Assembly (NCBI GenBank): GCA_019637855.1 | Contig: JAHBUX010000011.1 | Location: forward strand, 22,048-86,047 | Source of the DNA: Bdellovibrionales bacterium | GTDB lineage: Bacteria; Bdellovibrionota; Bdellovibrionia; Bdellovibrionales; UBA1609 | Direction of reading: 5' to 3' | DNA: 64,000 bases | In this document: positions 35,058 through 43,508 of the stretch, piece after piece | Layout of the letters: each line of letters begins with the position of its first letter | Numbering within the stretch: the stretch's first letter is position 1 | Notes under the pieces: generated by a model | The model's input: only the letters and a program-made list of their open reading frames with translations | Told to the model about the DNA's origin: nothing | Database searches by the model: none | Program-made: the position numbers and the translations under genes

Positions 35058-35657
35058 ATGAGTGAAGTGGCCAAGTCGATCACAGTCGTAGAGGTTGCCC
35101 ATGCATCTGAGATGCAGGAGGATCTGCGCCGTAAGCTCAAGGAGTCGCAAAAGCTCGATGGCTCGCGCATCGACTCGGTTCGCGCTACGGTCTTAAGCTC
35201 CGTGGTGTCGGAAAGCTATGACCGCGCCAAGGATGATCTGCGCGCCTACGTCGAGCACAAAGCCTCTTATCCCGCGTTTCAGGTGCGGGTTGAGCGTCAT
35301 GTTGAACATTGTTGTGATCTGATTGAAGCCATTAAAACGAAGCGCAACTTTCCTGGCCTGGCTTCGCTGTCTTTGTCTAAACAGCAAGAATTGCACGAGC
35401 GTGTGCTCGAACATTTTGAAGAGCTCAAGCAGAACTTAAAGCATGTTGAAAAGGTAGAGCGCGATCACAAACTGACGGATGTGCGATCGACAGTTTGGGT
35501 ACTGAAAACTTTGTCTTTCACAGTGGCCGCGGTCATGGCCGTGGCGTTCTTTATCGAAGTGAATTCGGGAATGCTTATGTCTTCAGTGAGCGTGGCGCAA
35601 GGCCTGCTCGACGACGCCAGCACCTGGGTCGTCGGCTACTTACCGTTTCTCCACTGA
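35058..35657 (+). CDS. Single-pass membrane protein with helical cytoplasmic domain
   Basis: The 199-residue product starts after AAAGG. Residues 1-150 are charged and helical (RRKLKESQKLDGSRIDSV, VLEHFEELKQNLKHVEKVER). A transmembrane segment at about 154-172 (LSFTVAAVMAVAFFIEV) and a short tail follow. I do not recognise it. Its 3' end overlaps the convergent VKOR-DsbA gene by 18 nt. Confidence 0.75.
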   Translation: MSEVAKSITVVEVAHASEMQEDLRRKLKESQKLDGSRIDSVRATVLSSVVSESYDRAKDDLRAYVEHKASYPAFQVRVERHVEHCCDLIEAIKTKRNFPGLASLSLSKQQELHERVLEHFEELKQNLKHVEKVERDHKLTDVRSTVWVLKTLSFTVAAVMAVAFFIEVNSGMLMSSVSVAQGLLDDASTWVVGYLPFLH

Positions 35658-36836
35658 TAGTTCCCGCGCTTTCGACAAGACGGGAATAAGCTGCCCGCGG
35701 GCCAGTTGGCGACCGTTAGCAAATATTGTCGGCGTGCCCATCACATTGACCAAGACACCTTGCTTAGCCTGCGCTTTGATGGCGTCAATAGTGGCGGCAT
35801 CAGAGAGGCAGCGTTCGACCGACTCCCAGTTCATTCCTAGGTTGGAAACTTGCTTGGACAATAAGACATCGACCTCTTGCACGCTGCCCATGCGGTTGAC
35901 TTCGTCTTGCGCCTCGAACAGGGCATGATGCATGGGCCAGCCCTTGCCTTCTTTCTCAGCGCAATAAACGGATTGAGCGAGGCGGCAGGAGATGCCGCTA
36001 TTCGATTCGATTTTTTCGTTGCAAGCCCCGTCGAGCGGGAAAGAGTAGTATTCAAAGCGCACATCGGGATGGGCTTTCACAAATGCATCCAAGGTGTAAC
36101 TGGCGTGTTTGCAATGGCCGCAACGGAAGTCGGCGAACTCAACCAGTGTCATCACCGCTTTGCCGCTCTCCGGCCCCATCACCAGGCTGGGTTTGGCCAC
36201 AAATTCTTGCTTGGGCGCGGCTTCCCACTCGCGCACCGATTCGGTCACGAGGCGTGTCAGCTCCGCGTCGCCGAGGTTTTGCATAAACATTTTATGACCC
36301 ACAAAAGCCATTGCAGGAATGGCGGCAAAGGAGATCAGGATCACCCGCGATTCGCTCCACCAAGCCGGAATATCGTTCTTCAAGCTCGACCAGAACGGTT
36401 CGCGCACCACGCCCTTGTAAGCCACAAAGGTTACGATACTTAAGATATAGAGGCCGATGCAAAACAGGCAGTAGTTGCGCAGCAGAAGCAGCGAAATCGC
36501 ACCCATAACAATCGAGGCCAACATGCTTGAGCCTGACAGCAGCAAAGCACTTCGGCGCACGCGCTCCGGGTGGTCGGTCCATTCTAGCCAGCCCAAGAGG
36601 ATCAAGAAGAACATCACCGCGTTCAAAGCGGCGCCCCAAAGCGATAGCGGGATGCCGAACAAAGAGGCGTAGGCTGAGGCCGAAACCGCATCGCAGTTGA
36701 AAGTGGCGTTGACGTTGCAAATCGACTGACCCGAAGAGAAGCCGAATTTCAGTGGGTAGTAGTGCAAGGTTAGGTAGATATGAAAGCCGAGAGAAACCAA
36801 TGTGCTAAGAAGGGCGATCTGTACACGCGTTTTCAT
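35640..36836 (-). CDS. Vitamin K epoxide reductase-DsbA/thioredoxin fusion
   Basis: ATG 36836 follows AAGGG. The N-terminal VKOR domain has four to five transmembrane helices, the loop cysteines Cys40 and Cys48 and the active pair CLFC at 123-126. A further transmembrane segment leads to a DsbA-like thioredoxin domain with CGHC at 239-242, followed by the DsbA helical insertion. VKOR-DsbA proteins form disulfides in exported proteins using quinone. The cysteine-rich secreted proteins in this window are possible clients. Confidence 0.92.
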   Translation of the reverse strand: MKTRVQIALLSTLVSLGFHIYLTLHYYPLKFGFSSGQSICNVNATFNCDAVSASAYASLFGIPLSLWGAALNAVMFFLILLGWLEWTDHPERVRRSALLLSGSSMLASIVMGAISLLLLRNYCLFCIGLYILSIVTFVAYKGVVREPFWSSLKNDIPAWWSESRVILISFAAIPAMAFVGHKMFMQNLGDAELTRLVTESVREWEAAPKQEFVAKPSLVMGPESGKAVMTLVEFADFRCGHCKHASYTLDAFVKAHPDVRFEYYSFPLDGACNEKIESNSGISCRLAQSVYCAEKEGKGWPMHHALFEAQDEVNRMGSVQEVDVLLSKQVSNLGMNWESVERCLSDAATIDAIKAQAKQGVLVNVMGTPTIFANGRQLARGQLIPVLSKARELSVEKR

Positions 36837-36909
36837 TGCCCTTATTAGACCTGGTTTTGAATCCCCAGGCAACGCTTGATTTCACCGCGATGCGATTACA
36901 AACTTAATC

Positions 36910-38481
36910 ATGATCAATCCGCGACACTGGCTGCGCACTCGCCGCAAACTGCTAGAGCAAGTCAAAGCCCAGGTGCAGCTGCGCCTGGGGCCATTGCCGC
37001 CCGCGCTTCGACAATATGCAAAAAGCATCGATCGTGAGTTTCGCGGCGCCTGGAGGCCGGTCAGCGAGAAGGACCTGCAGCCAGCGATTAAAAAAGCCCA
37101 GATCGTACTCGGCGCCGATTTTCACGCTTATGCTCAGTCGCAGCGCGCGCACATTCGGGTTTTGCGCGATCATGTCAGCCAAGCGCGCGTGGTTTTGGCC
37201 TTGGAATGTTTGGGTCATGAGCATGATCAGGTGACCGAGGACTTTTTAAGGGGTCGCATTTCGGAGTCGCGGTTTTTAGAAAAAGTGGAGTGGGATAAAA
37301 ACTGGGGCTTCCCATGGGAGCACTACCGTCCTTTGTTCGAGTTGGCGCGCGATCGTCGTTTCAAAGTGTGCGGCTTGAATAACACGCGTCTGCGCGATCT
37401 CAACCGGCGGGATCAATGGGCCGCTAAGACCTTGTTGCGCTTACATAAGCAGGACCCAGAGTCTTTGATCTATGCCGTGATAGGCGAGTGGCATTTGGCC
37501 CGTGCTCATCTGCCGCGTCTATGTCAGGCGGGCTTGGGCGATCCGGGGCGGCTCGTAGTCCTGTTTCAAGATGTTGAGCCTTTGTATTTTCGTCTGGCGC
37601 AAAAGAGCAATGAGTCGGCTGTCGAGCTACTCAAGGCCAAAGACAACCGCTTTTGCCTGATGGTGTCGCCACCGTGGATGAAATGGCAAAGCTATTTGAT
37701 GTATTTGGAACAGGCCTACGATCGTGATTTGCAAGAGGATCTGGCCATCGACTATTCGGATCATGTGGTGTCGTTGGTGGAGCTGCTTGAAAACGACTTG
37801 AAGGTCGAAACCAAGAAGTCGCGCATACAAGTTTATTGTCCTAATTCGCGCACTTCGCTGGCGCGCTTAAAGCTAAGCTTGCCACGGCGATTGGTGCGCG
37901 CTTTGGTCTATCACCTCGAACATGACTTGAGTTTTTTTCTGCCCGAAAAAGACTGGTTGTACCTGTCGCGTGCCACGATCAATCATGCCTCGGCTTTGGC
38001 TGGGCAGTTCGTGCACGCTCATCTGTGTAAACGACAGCGCACGTTGTGGGATGTGCCGGAGGATTTTTTGCCGCTGATTTGGATTGAAGCGGTGGGGTTT
38101 TTCTTTAGTAAGTGGATCAACCCCAAGCGTAAAGCGGAGACTTTAGAGTCCATTCGTTTGCAGTTGGCGGCGCGCCGCCCGAAGGACAAGGGCCGTCAGG
38201 CTCTGCTTCTGGCTTTGGATCATCGCCTAAGTGAAGTGGTGTGGGTGCAGACGGGACGCCTGCGCCGCGCCGGCTTCAAGCCACGGCAGATGGATGCCTA
38301 TTTGGAGGCGTCGCGCATCATCGGCAGCATGCTGGGCGAGCGTCTTTTCCAAAAAGTGAGGTCGCGGACTATAAGTTTGCCACAGCTCATGTCTTACTTG
38401 AGAATTAAAGTGGAAGATAAAAAGTTCGCCAAATTTTATTGGCAGCTCATTCGCGAACTCGAACACGATCAGACACTATGA
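36910..38481 (+). CDS. ChaN-like (Tiki/haem-binding uptake fold) protein
   Basis: The 523-residue protein has an N-terminal ChaN-like domain: VLGADFHAYAQSQRAHIRVL, an ALECLGHEHDQ helix, WEHYRPLFELAR, VCGLNNTRLRDLNRRDQW and IYAVIGEWHLARAHLP. The family (PF04187) is related to haem-binding lipoproteins and Tiki proteases. Here there is no signal peptide or lipobox, and a C-terminal 300-residue helical domain of unknown function is added. It overlaps the GYF-domain gene by 4 nt. Confidence 0.75.
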   Translation: MINPRHWLRTRRKLLEQVKAQVQLRLGPLPPALRQYAKSIDREFRGAWRPVSEKDLQPAIKKAQIVLGADFHAYAQSQRAHIRVLRDHVSQARVVLALECLGHEHDQVTEDFLRGRISESRFLEKVEWDKNWGFPWEHYRPLFELARDRRFKVCGLNNTRLRDLNRRDQWAAKTLLRLHKQDPESLIYAVIGEWHLARAHLPRLCQAGLGDPGRLVVLFQDVEPLYFRLAQKSNESAVELLKAKDNRFCLMVSPPWMKWQSYLMYLEQAYDRDLQEDLAIDYSDHVVSLVELLENDLKVETKKSRIQVYCPNSRTSLARLKLSLPRRLVRALVYHLEHDLSFFLPEKDWLYLSRATINHASALAGQFVHAHLCKRQRTLWDVPEDFLPLIWIEAVGFFFSKWINPKRKAETLESIRLQLAARRPKDKGRQALLLALDHRLSEVVWVQTGRLRRAGFKPRQMDAYLEASRIIGSMLGERLFQKVRSRTISLPQLMSYLRIKVEDKKFAKFYWQLIRELEHDQTL

Positions 38482-40220
38482 AGAATTGGTATTTCTATCA
38501 AGAGCAGGGGCACACAAAAGGGCCACTCACCGTCGATGATTTGCGAGCCCGAATCCGCTCCGGGCGGCTGCGCCTTTTTGATTTGATTTACAAGGAAGGG
38601 GAGGCTGGCTGGCGCATGGCGCTCGAGCATCCCGACCTGCGGGAAGAATTCAAGGATTTTGGCAGTGGTCACAGCAAAGAGCGTCCCTGGGTGTGTCTGC
38701 ATCGTAAAAACGAACAGAGTTTTGATTTCATCACGCTTGGACCTTTTAGCGAGGACGAGGTGCGGGAGTCCATTCGTTCCGGTAAATTGAGTTATGCGGA
38801 CTTTATCTGGCGCGCCGATTTCAGCGAGTGGAGACGCATAGGTGGACTTGAGGAGTTCAATCCGCGCGTGCGTCAACCGGAGCCCGAACGTGAAGAGCCG
38901 ACGGTGAGCGAATTGCTCAGCAACGTGGTGCAAATGAAACGTGGTGGTCAAGATGAGGCCACCGTTATCATGCGTCCGTTGGAGCCGGTGGGGCGCGACT
39001 TAACAAAGCCTCCACCTCTTAAAAGTGACGATCTTGATGACGACGCCGATGGCGATGCGCCGACGCGCGTGGTACATCGGGGGGACGAAGCGACCCGTAT
39101 TGTCACGCGCCCGTTAGATCCCGAGGCCACGCGTATAGTGCGCCCACGCGCGAGCGATATGCCGCCTCCCTTGCCAGCCTCAACCGGAACCGAACCGCGG
39201 GTGTTTCGCCGCTCGGCTCCGGGTGAAACGCGGTCGCGCGAACTCGATGACGGTTCAAGCACACAAACGCGCCAGCGCCGCGAGCGCAATCGGTGGCTGC
39301 GCTTTTCTACGGATTGGGCCATTGTTGGTGGTTTGATTTTAACGTTGGTTTTGGTCATCGCCTTGATTTCAAAACGCATGCGCAACTCCACGCCTGAGCC
39401 GGTGCCTTACTCACAGATTGAGGAACTTGAGCCTGGCCACTCGCAACTGAGTCCACCGGATGATGCCGGCCCCGGAGTGGCCACTTTGCCGCCAGTTGCT
39501 GCGGAAGTTCCGCCGCCACTACCTGTCGAGTCGGCGCCGCTTCCGCGTGAAGTGGCGCCGCCAGTGGAGACTATGGAAAAACCAAAGGCGGTTTCGCGCG
39601 CGCCGACACAGCTGGTATTGAACGTACAGGCGGCGAGCGCTAGCAATGCACGCATAGAAGTGCGCAGCAACGGAACGCCCGATCATCCGGTGTTTGTACA
39701 GATTGTGGGACTGCCCGGGCAGGTTTCCGAAGGCGCCTCTTTCTATCGATACCTGAAGCTAAAACCCTCGGGCAATCCGGGGCAGCCCTTGGATCTTGGC
39801 GATATTCGTTTGCCGCAGGGGCGTTTCGTGTTGCGGGCGGAAACCGGCAAGTTAGAAAAGCAAGCCAATTTGAATCTAGGTGTGGCTGAAACTCAGTTCA
39901 AGCAAGCTGTGGCGCGCGAACGCAAGGCGCATTCGGCCGCTATTTGGCAGGAGCGTGCGCGTTTATTCAAACTGAGTCAGACTTTAGAGGCGGCGCTGGA
40001 ACAGGCAGCGACGGGTAAAAAGAAATTCAGTGGTTCAGGTCTTGAGCCGCTGAACGCAGTGAAGAAGAGTAATGGCGGCAGCTATATTTTGTTTGATGAC
40101 TGGTGGGAGGGTAGGGAGATCCTACAGGAAGCCCGTGTTCAAGCCACTCCGGCGTTGATTGAGCGTGCCCGTAAACTGAAGGAACGGATGGCCAGTTTCA
40201 GTGTGTGGCGGATCAAATAG
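38478..40220 (+). CDS. Membrane protein with two GYF-type domains and Thr-rich repeats
   Basis: The ATG at 38478 overlaps the preceding TGA. The roughly 580-residue protein has two N-terminal GYF_2/DUF4339 domains (WYFYQEQGHTKGPLTVDDL and FITLGPFSEDEVRESIRSG). A segment with repeated (A/P)TR(I/V)V or ATVIM blocks (about 155-240) follows, then a single transmembrane helix (about 281-302), a Pro-rich spacer and a periplasmic, partly helical domain. The Thr repeats resemble phospho-threonine sites that FHA domains bind, though this is conjecture. Cytoplasmic GYF domains bind proline-rich partners. Confidence 0.78.
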   Translation: MKNWYFYQEQGHTKGPLTVDDLRARIRSGRLRLFDLIYKEGEAGWRMALEHPDLREEFKDFGSGHSKERPWVCLHRKNEQSFDFITLGPFSEDEVRESIRSGKLSYADFIWRADFSEWRRIGGLEEFNPRVRQPEPEREEPTVSELLSNVVQMKRGGQDEATVIMRPLEPVGRDLTKPPPLKSDDLDDDADGDAPTRVVHRGDEATRIVTRPLDPEATRIVRPRASDMPPPLPASTGTEPRVFRRSAPGETRSRELDDGSSTQTRQRRERNRWLRFSTDWAIVGGLILTLVLVIALISKRMRNSTPEPVPYSQIEELEPGHSQLSPPDDAGPGVATLPPVAAEVPPPLPVESAPLPREVAPPVETMEKPKAVSRAPTQLVLNVQAASASNARIEVRSNGTPDHPVFVQIVGLPGQVSEGASFYRYLKLKPSGNPGQPLDLGDIRLPQGRFVLRAETGKLEKQANLNLGVAETQFKQAVARERKAHSAAIWQERARLFKLSQTLEAALEQAATGKKKFSGSGLEPLNAVKKSNGGSYILFDDWWEGREILQEARVQATPALIERARKLKERMASFSVWRIK

Positions 40221-40261
40221 GCCCCTTGTCTCTCTGAGTCGGAACGTGTAAGGTCTCTGGC

Positions 40262-41965
40262 ATGCTTCAAAAATTGCGCGACATTCTTAGCTCACACTAC
40301 GCTCCTATGTTGCAAAAGGATCCGGCCGTTTTAAACAAACTGCTCGAGAGTCCAAAGCAGTCGGGCCATGGTCATTTGGCGATGCCGGTATTTGCTTGGG
40401 CCAAAGAGATGCGCAAAGCGCCGCCTGTTCTGGCGCAAGAATTCGCCACGCGCTTTAGCGCTGACAAACCTCAAGGTTTGGAGAGCGTGACCGCAGTGAG
40501 TGGCTTTGTGAACTTCACTTTTAGCGACCGCTTCATTCAAGATATGTTGAGCGCCGATATTCTCGGTAGCCGTGGACAGGTGGGATTCTCGAAAGTCGGT
40601 GCGGGCCGTAAGATGGTCATCGACTTTAGCTCGCCCAATGTGGCCAAACCCATGCACATCGGTCACTTGCGCGCCAGCGTGATCGGGCAAGCCATCGTGA
40701 ATTTGGCTAAGACTCAAGGTTACCAGGTGATCGGCTTGAATCACCTGGGTGATTGGGGCGTGCAGTTTGGTAAACTCGCTTGGGCCTACATGAAATGGGG
40801 CAGCGAATACGACTTCAGCAGTAAGCCTTTTGAATCCCTCTACAATATCTATGTGCGCTTTCATGACGAAGCCGAAAAGAATCCTGAGCTCGAAGCCGAG
40901 GGTTCGAAAGTCTTCAAGCGTCTCGAGGATGGCGATCCTCAGATCCGTGAACTGTGGCAGAAGTTTGTCGATATCTCTTTGGCGGACTATCAAAGAATTT
41001 GGACTCAGCTTGGTATCAAACACGAATTGGTGCGTGGCGAGTCTTTCTATAACGATCGCATGCGTCCGGTAGAGAAAATGCTCGAAGAAAAAGGGCTGCT
41101 CGAGGAGTCGGATGGCGCCATGGTTGTGCGCTTGGACGATGAGAATATGCCGCCTTGTTTGATTCGCAAATCCGACGGAGCGTCGCTCTACGCGACCCGT
41201 GACTTGGCCAGCGCTCTGTACCGTATGCAAGAGCTGCACGCTGATTTGAATCTCTACGTGGTTGGCGTTGATCAGACTTTGCATTTTCGCCAGGTGTTCG
41301 CCGTGCTCAAGAAAATGGGATACCCGTGGGTGGAAAAGTGTCATCACATCGCCTTCGGTATGTATCGCTTCAAAGATGCCCGTATTTCCACGCGCAAGGG
41401 CAATGCGATTTTCTTAGAAGATGTGCTCGCGCAGGCGGTGGAGCTTGTGCGCGAAGTGATCAAAAAGAAAAACCCTGATCTCCCCAATGCCGAGCAGGTG
41501 GCGCGCCAGGTGGGGTTTGGTGCAGTGATTTTCAATGATCTAGTGAATGATCGCGTGAAAAATGTGGATTTTGATTGGGATCGTGCTTTGGACTTTGAGG
41601 GCGATAGCGGGCCTTACGTCCAGTATTGTGGCGTGCGTTGTCTCAGCCTGATGCGTAAGTTTGGTAAACCGGTGCCTACGAAGTTTGCTACCGATCTCAA
41701 TACGCCCGAAGAGCGTGAACTTTTCCGTATTCTTTTGGCCTATCAAGACACCTTGCGGAACTCCTTTGATAACTTCAAACCGCATATGCTGGCCGGTTAT
41801 CTTCTGGACGTATGTCATCGCTACGGCGCCTTCTACACCAGGTGCCGAATTCTTGGCGAACCTTCAGAGGTTGAGAGTTCGCGCATGACCTTGGTCCAGA
41901 TGGTTCACGCGGTTTTGCAAGAGGGTCTAGGTATCCTCGGTATTGAGCTGCCCGAAGCTATGTAA
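40262..41965 (+). CDS. argS: Arginyl-tRNA synthetase
   Basis: The 567-residue class I synthetase has the HIGH motif (HIGH at 132-135 in KPMHIGHLRAS), the degenerate KMSKS site (STRKGN near 377), the N-terminal additional domain and the DALR anticodon-binding domain at the C-terminus. It charges tRNA-Arg. The length is normal for bacterial ArgRS. Confidence 0.97.
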   Translation: MLQKLRDILSSHYAPMLQKDPAVLNKLLESPKQSGHGHLAMPVFAWAKEMRKAPPVLAQEFATRFSADKPQGLESVTAVSGFVNFTFSDRFIQDMLSADILGSRGQVGFSKVGAGRKMVIDFSSPNVAKPMHIGHLRASVIGQAIVNLAKTQGYQVIGLNHLGDWGVQFGKLAWAYMKWGSEYDFSSKPFESLYNIYVRFHDEAEKNPELEAEGSKVFKRLEDGDPQIRELWQKFVDISLADYQRIWTQLGIKHELVRGESFYNDRMRPVEKMLEEKGLLEESDGAMVVRLDDENMPPCLIRKSDGASLYATRDLASALYRMQELHADLNLYVVGVDQTLHFRQVFAVLKKMGYPWVEKCHHIAFGMYRFKDARISTRKGNAIFLEDVLAQAVELVREVIKKKNPDLPNAEQVARQVGFGAVIFNDLVNDRVKNVDFDWDRALDFEGDSGPYVQYCGVRCLSLMRKFGKPVPTKFATDLNTPEERELFRILLAYQDTLRNSFDNFKPHMLAGYLLDVCHRYGAFYTRCRILGEPSEVESSRMTLVQMVHAVLQEGLGILGIELPEAM

Positions 41966-42020
41966 GCTCGCGATTCAGCTAAATATTCGCTGTTGAAAAG
42001 CCGTTAAGAGATTAACGGTT

Positions 42021-42707
42021 ATGAAGACGAGCGCCTTCTTATCTTTCATTCTGGTTTTGACCATCGCTTGGATGCAGTTCTATGCCTCCGTGCGCGAGTC
42101 TTTCAATGGCGTTCCCGAATACAAAGCCGAGATCGAAAGCCTTAAGAAAAAAGTCGAAGACGAACGCTTGGCGCGTGAAATGGACTCTGAACACTTCCTC
42201 GAATTCCGTCAGAACGTGGCAACACTGATGCCCGGCGTTTTAAAGGAAAAGGGTGAAGGTGAAGAAGGCTATCCATATCGCACGTTGGCCAGTGTGCTGA
42301 CGCGCAAAGAGTCCGAAGGTGTGCGCCATGTTATCGCCAAGACATTGTTTGAAAGTGGTCGCACGCACTTTCGCAATCAAGAGTACGCTAAAGCTAACCG
42401 CGCCTTTCAACAGATCATCGATAAATTTGGCTATACCTCCTATGTGACTGAGGCCTACTTTTTGATGGCGGAAGGTTACTTCAAATCCAACGAGCTTGAA
42501 GAGTGTACGGCTACCGTAAAGCAAATGGTGGAGTTGTTTCCGCAAGCGGAGCTGACGGGCTTTGCACTCATTCGTTTGGGGCGCATTTATGAAATGCAAA
42601 ACCGCAACGATGAAGCGGTGGATATCTATAAAACCGTGTTGCGCTCCTACCCGCAGCGGGACGTCGCCTCTCAGGCCCGCGCCTCTCTGCGAGGCGTGGA
42701 GCTATGA
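42021..42707 (+). CDS. TPR-repeat protein, YbgF/CpoB-like
   Basis: The 228-residue protein has an N-terminal signal/anchor (FLSFILVLTIAWMQFYASV), a coiled-coil stretch (EIESLKKKVEDERLARE) and three TPR units (LFESGRTHFRNQEYAKANRAF, EAYFLMAEGYFKSNELEE, ALIRLGRIYEMQNRNDEAV). This is the layout of CpoB/YbgF periplasmic coordinators, though no tol-pal genes are adjacent. It overlaps the next gene by 4 nt. Confidence 0.78.
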   Translation: MKTSAFLSFILVLTIAWMQFYASVRESFNGVPEYKAEIESLKKKVEDERLAREMDSEHFLEFRQNVATLMPGVLKEKGEGEEGYPYRTLASVLTRKESEGVRHVIAKTLFESGRTHFRNQEYAKANRAFQQIIDKFGYTSYVTEAYFLMAEGYFKSNELEECTATVKQMVELFPQAELTGFALIRLGRIYEMQNRNDEAVDIYKTVLRSYPQRDVASQARASLRGVEL

Positions 42708-43411
42708 AGCCCGCGGTTAAATTCATATTCTGTTTTCTTTGTTTTTTTCTCGATGTGCATGTGCGGGCCGAGGAACATGGCATTTGCAATGCGCCTCCTT
42801 GTGCGATCAAGGCCGAACACAATCGGTCGGTTAAAAATCCAGCGGCGATGATTGCGGCCGGCGGCACGGCCGAATGGCGCGGGGATAGTCTGCATTTGGT
42901 GAAAGGCACGTTTTTGCTGCAAGGTCCGGGAAAGTTCAGTACGGCCTACGCCACGCTCAGCTGTGAAGATGAGTGTCTGGCCATTGTCGAGCGCGACGAT
43001 AAGCAAGTGATCCTCAGAAATCTCCACGGCGATTGGCGAGTGGATCGTCTGGGCGACAAACAAACCTATGCCGTGCCACCTGCCATGCAAGTACGAGTGG
43101 CCGCGGTCAGTGTCGACGGCCAGGCCGAGATGGACTTTCCACAAAGTCTGCCGTGGTTGCAAACGATCAAAACCTGGGGCCGCTTGTTTCAAGGCTCTCG
43201 CGAGGAGTTCAAAGAGAAGGTCAGTGAATTCCGCGAGGTCTGGGAGCAGGCTGTGGAGGCAGTTTCGGATCTGCATGGCCGCACTGCGGAGCGTGCCATT
43301 GCCAGTCACAATGAAGAGTTGGCCAAAGCTGCGGCTCGTCGCGCCGCCATTGAACGCGAAGATGCGCAGCTGCGCCAGATGTTTCGCGAAAAAAACAACC
43401 TTAGCCCTTAG
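42704..43411 (+). CDS. Exported FecR-like protein
   Basis: The 235-residue product has a signal peptide (FIFCFLCFFLDVHVRA) and central beta-rich stretches (GGTAEWRGDSLHLVKGTFLL, LRNLHGDWRVD, YAVPPAMQVRVAAV) resembling FecR/PEGA-like strands. The FecR label is weak. The C-terminal 90 residues are helical and basic. It is cotranslated with the TPR gene. Confidence 0.6.
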   Translation: MKPAVKFIFCFLCFFLDVHVRAEEHGICNAPPCAIKAEHNRSVKNPAAMIAAGGTAEWRGDSLHLVKGTFLLQGPGKFSTAYATLSCEDECLAIVERDDKQVILRNLHGDWRVDRLGDKQTYAVPPAMQVRVAAVSVDGQAEMDFPQSLPWLQTIKTWGRLFQGSREEFKEKVSEFREVWEQAVEAVSDLHGRTAERAIASHNEELAKAAARRAAIEREDAQLRQMFREKNNLSP

Positions 43412-43508
43412 TCCAACGCCTTAAAGCCTAGTTCTTCTGTCTCGGCCTGCAGACCGCCGGGCTATCTATGTTATTCTGAAAGAGCATAGTTTCTCAGGAG
43501 GAGATTCC

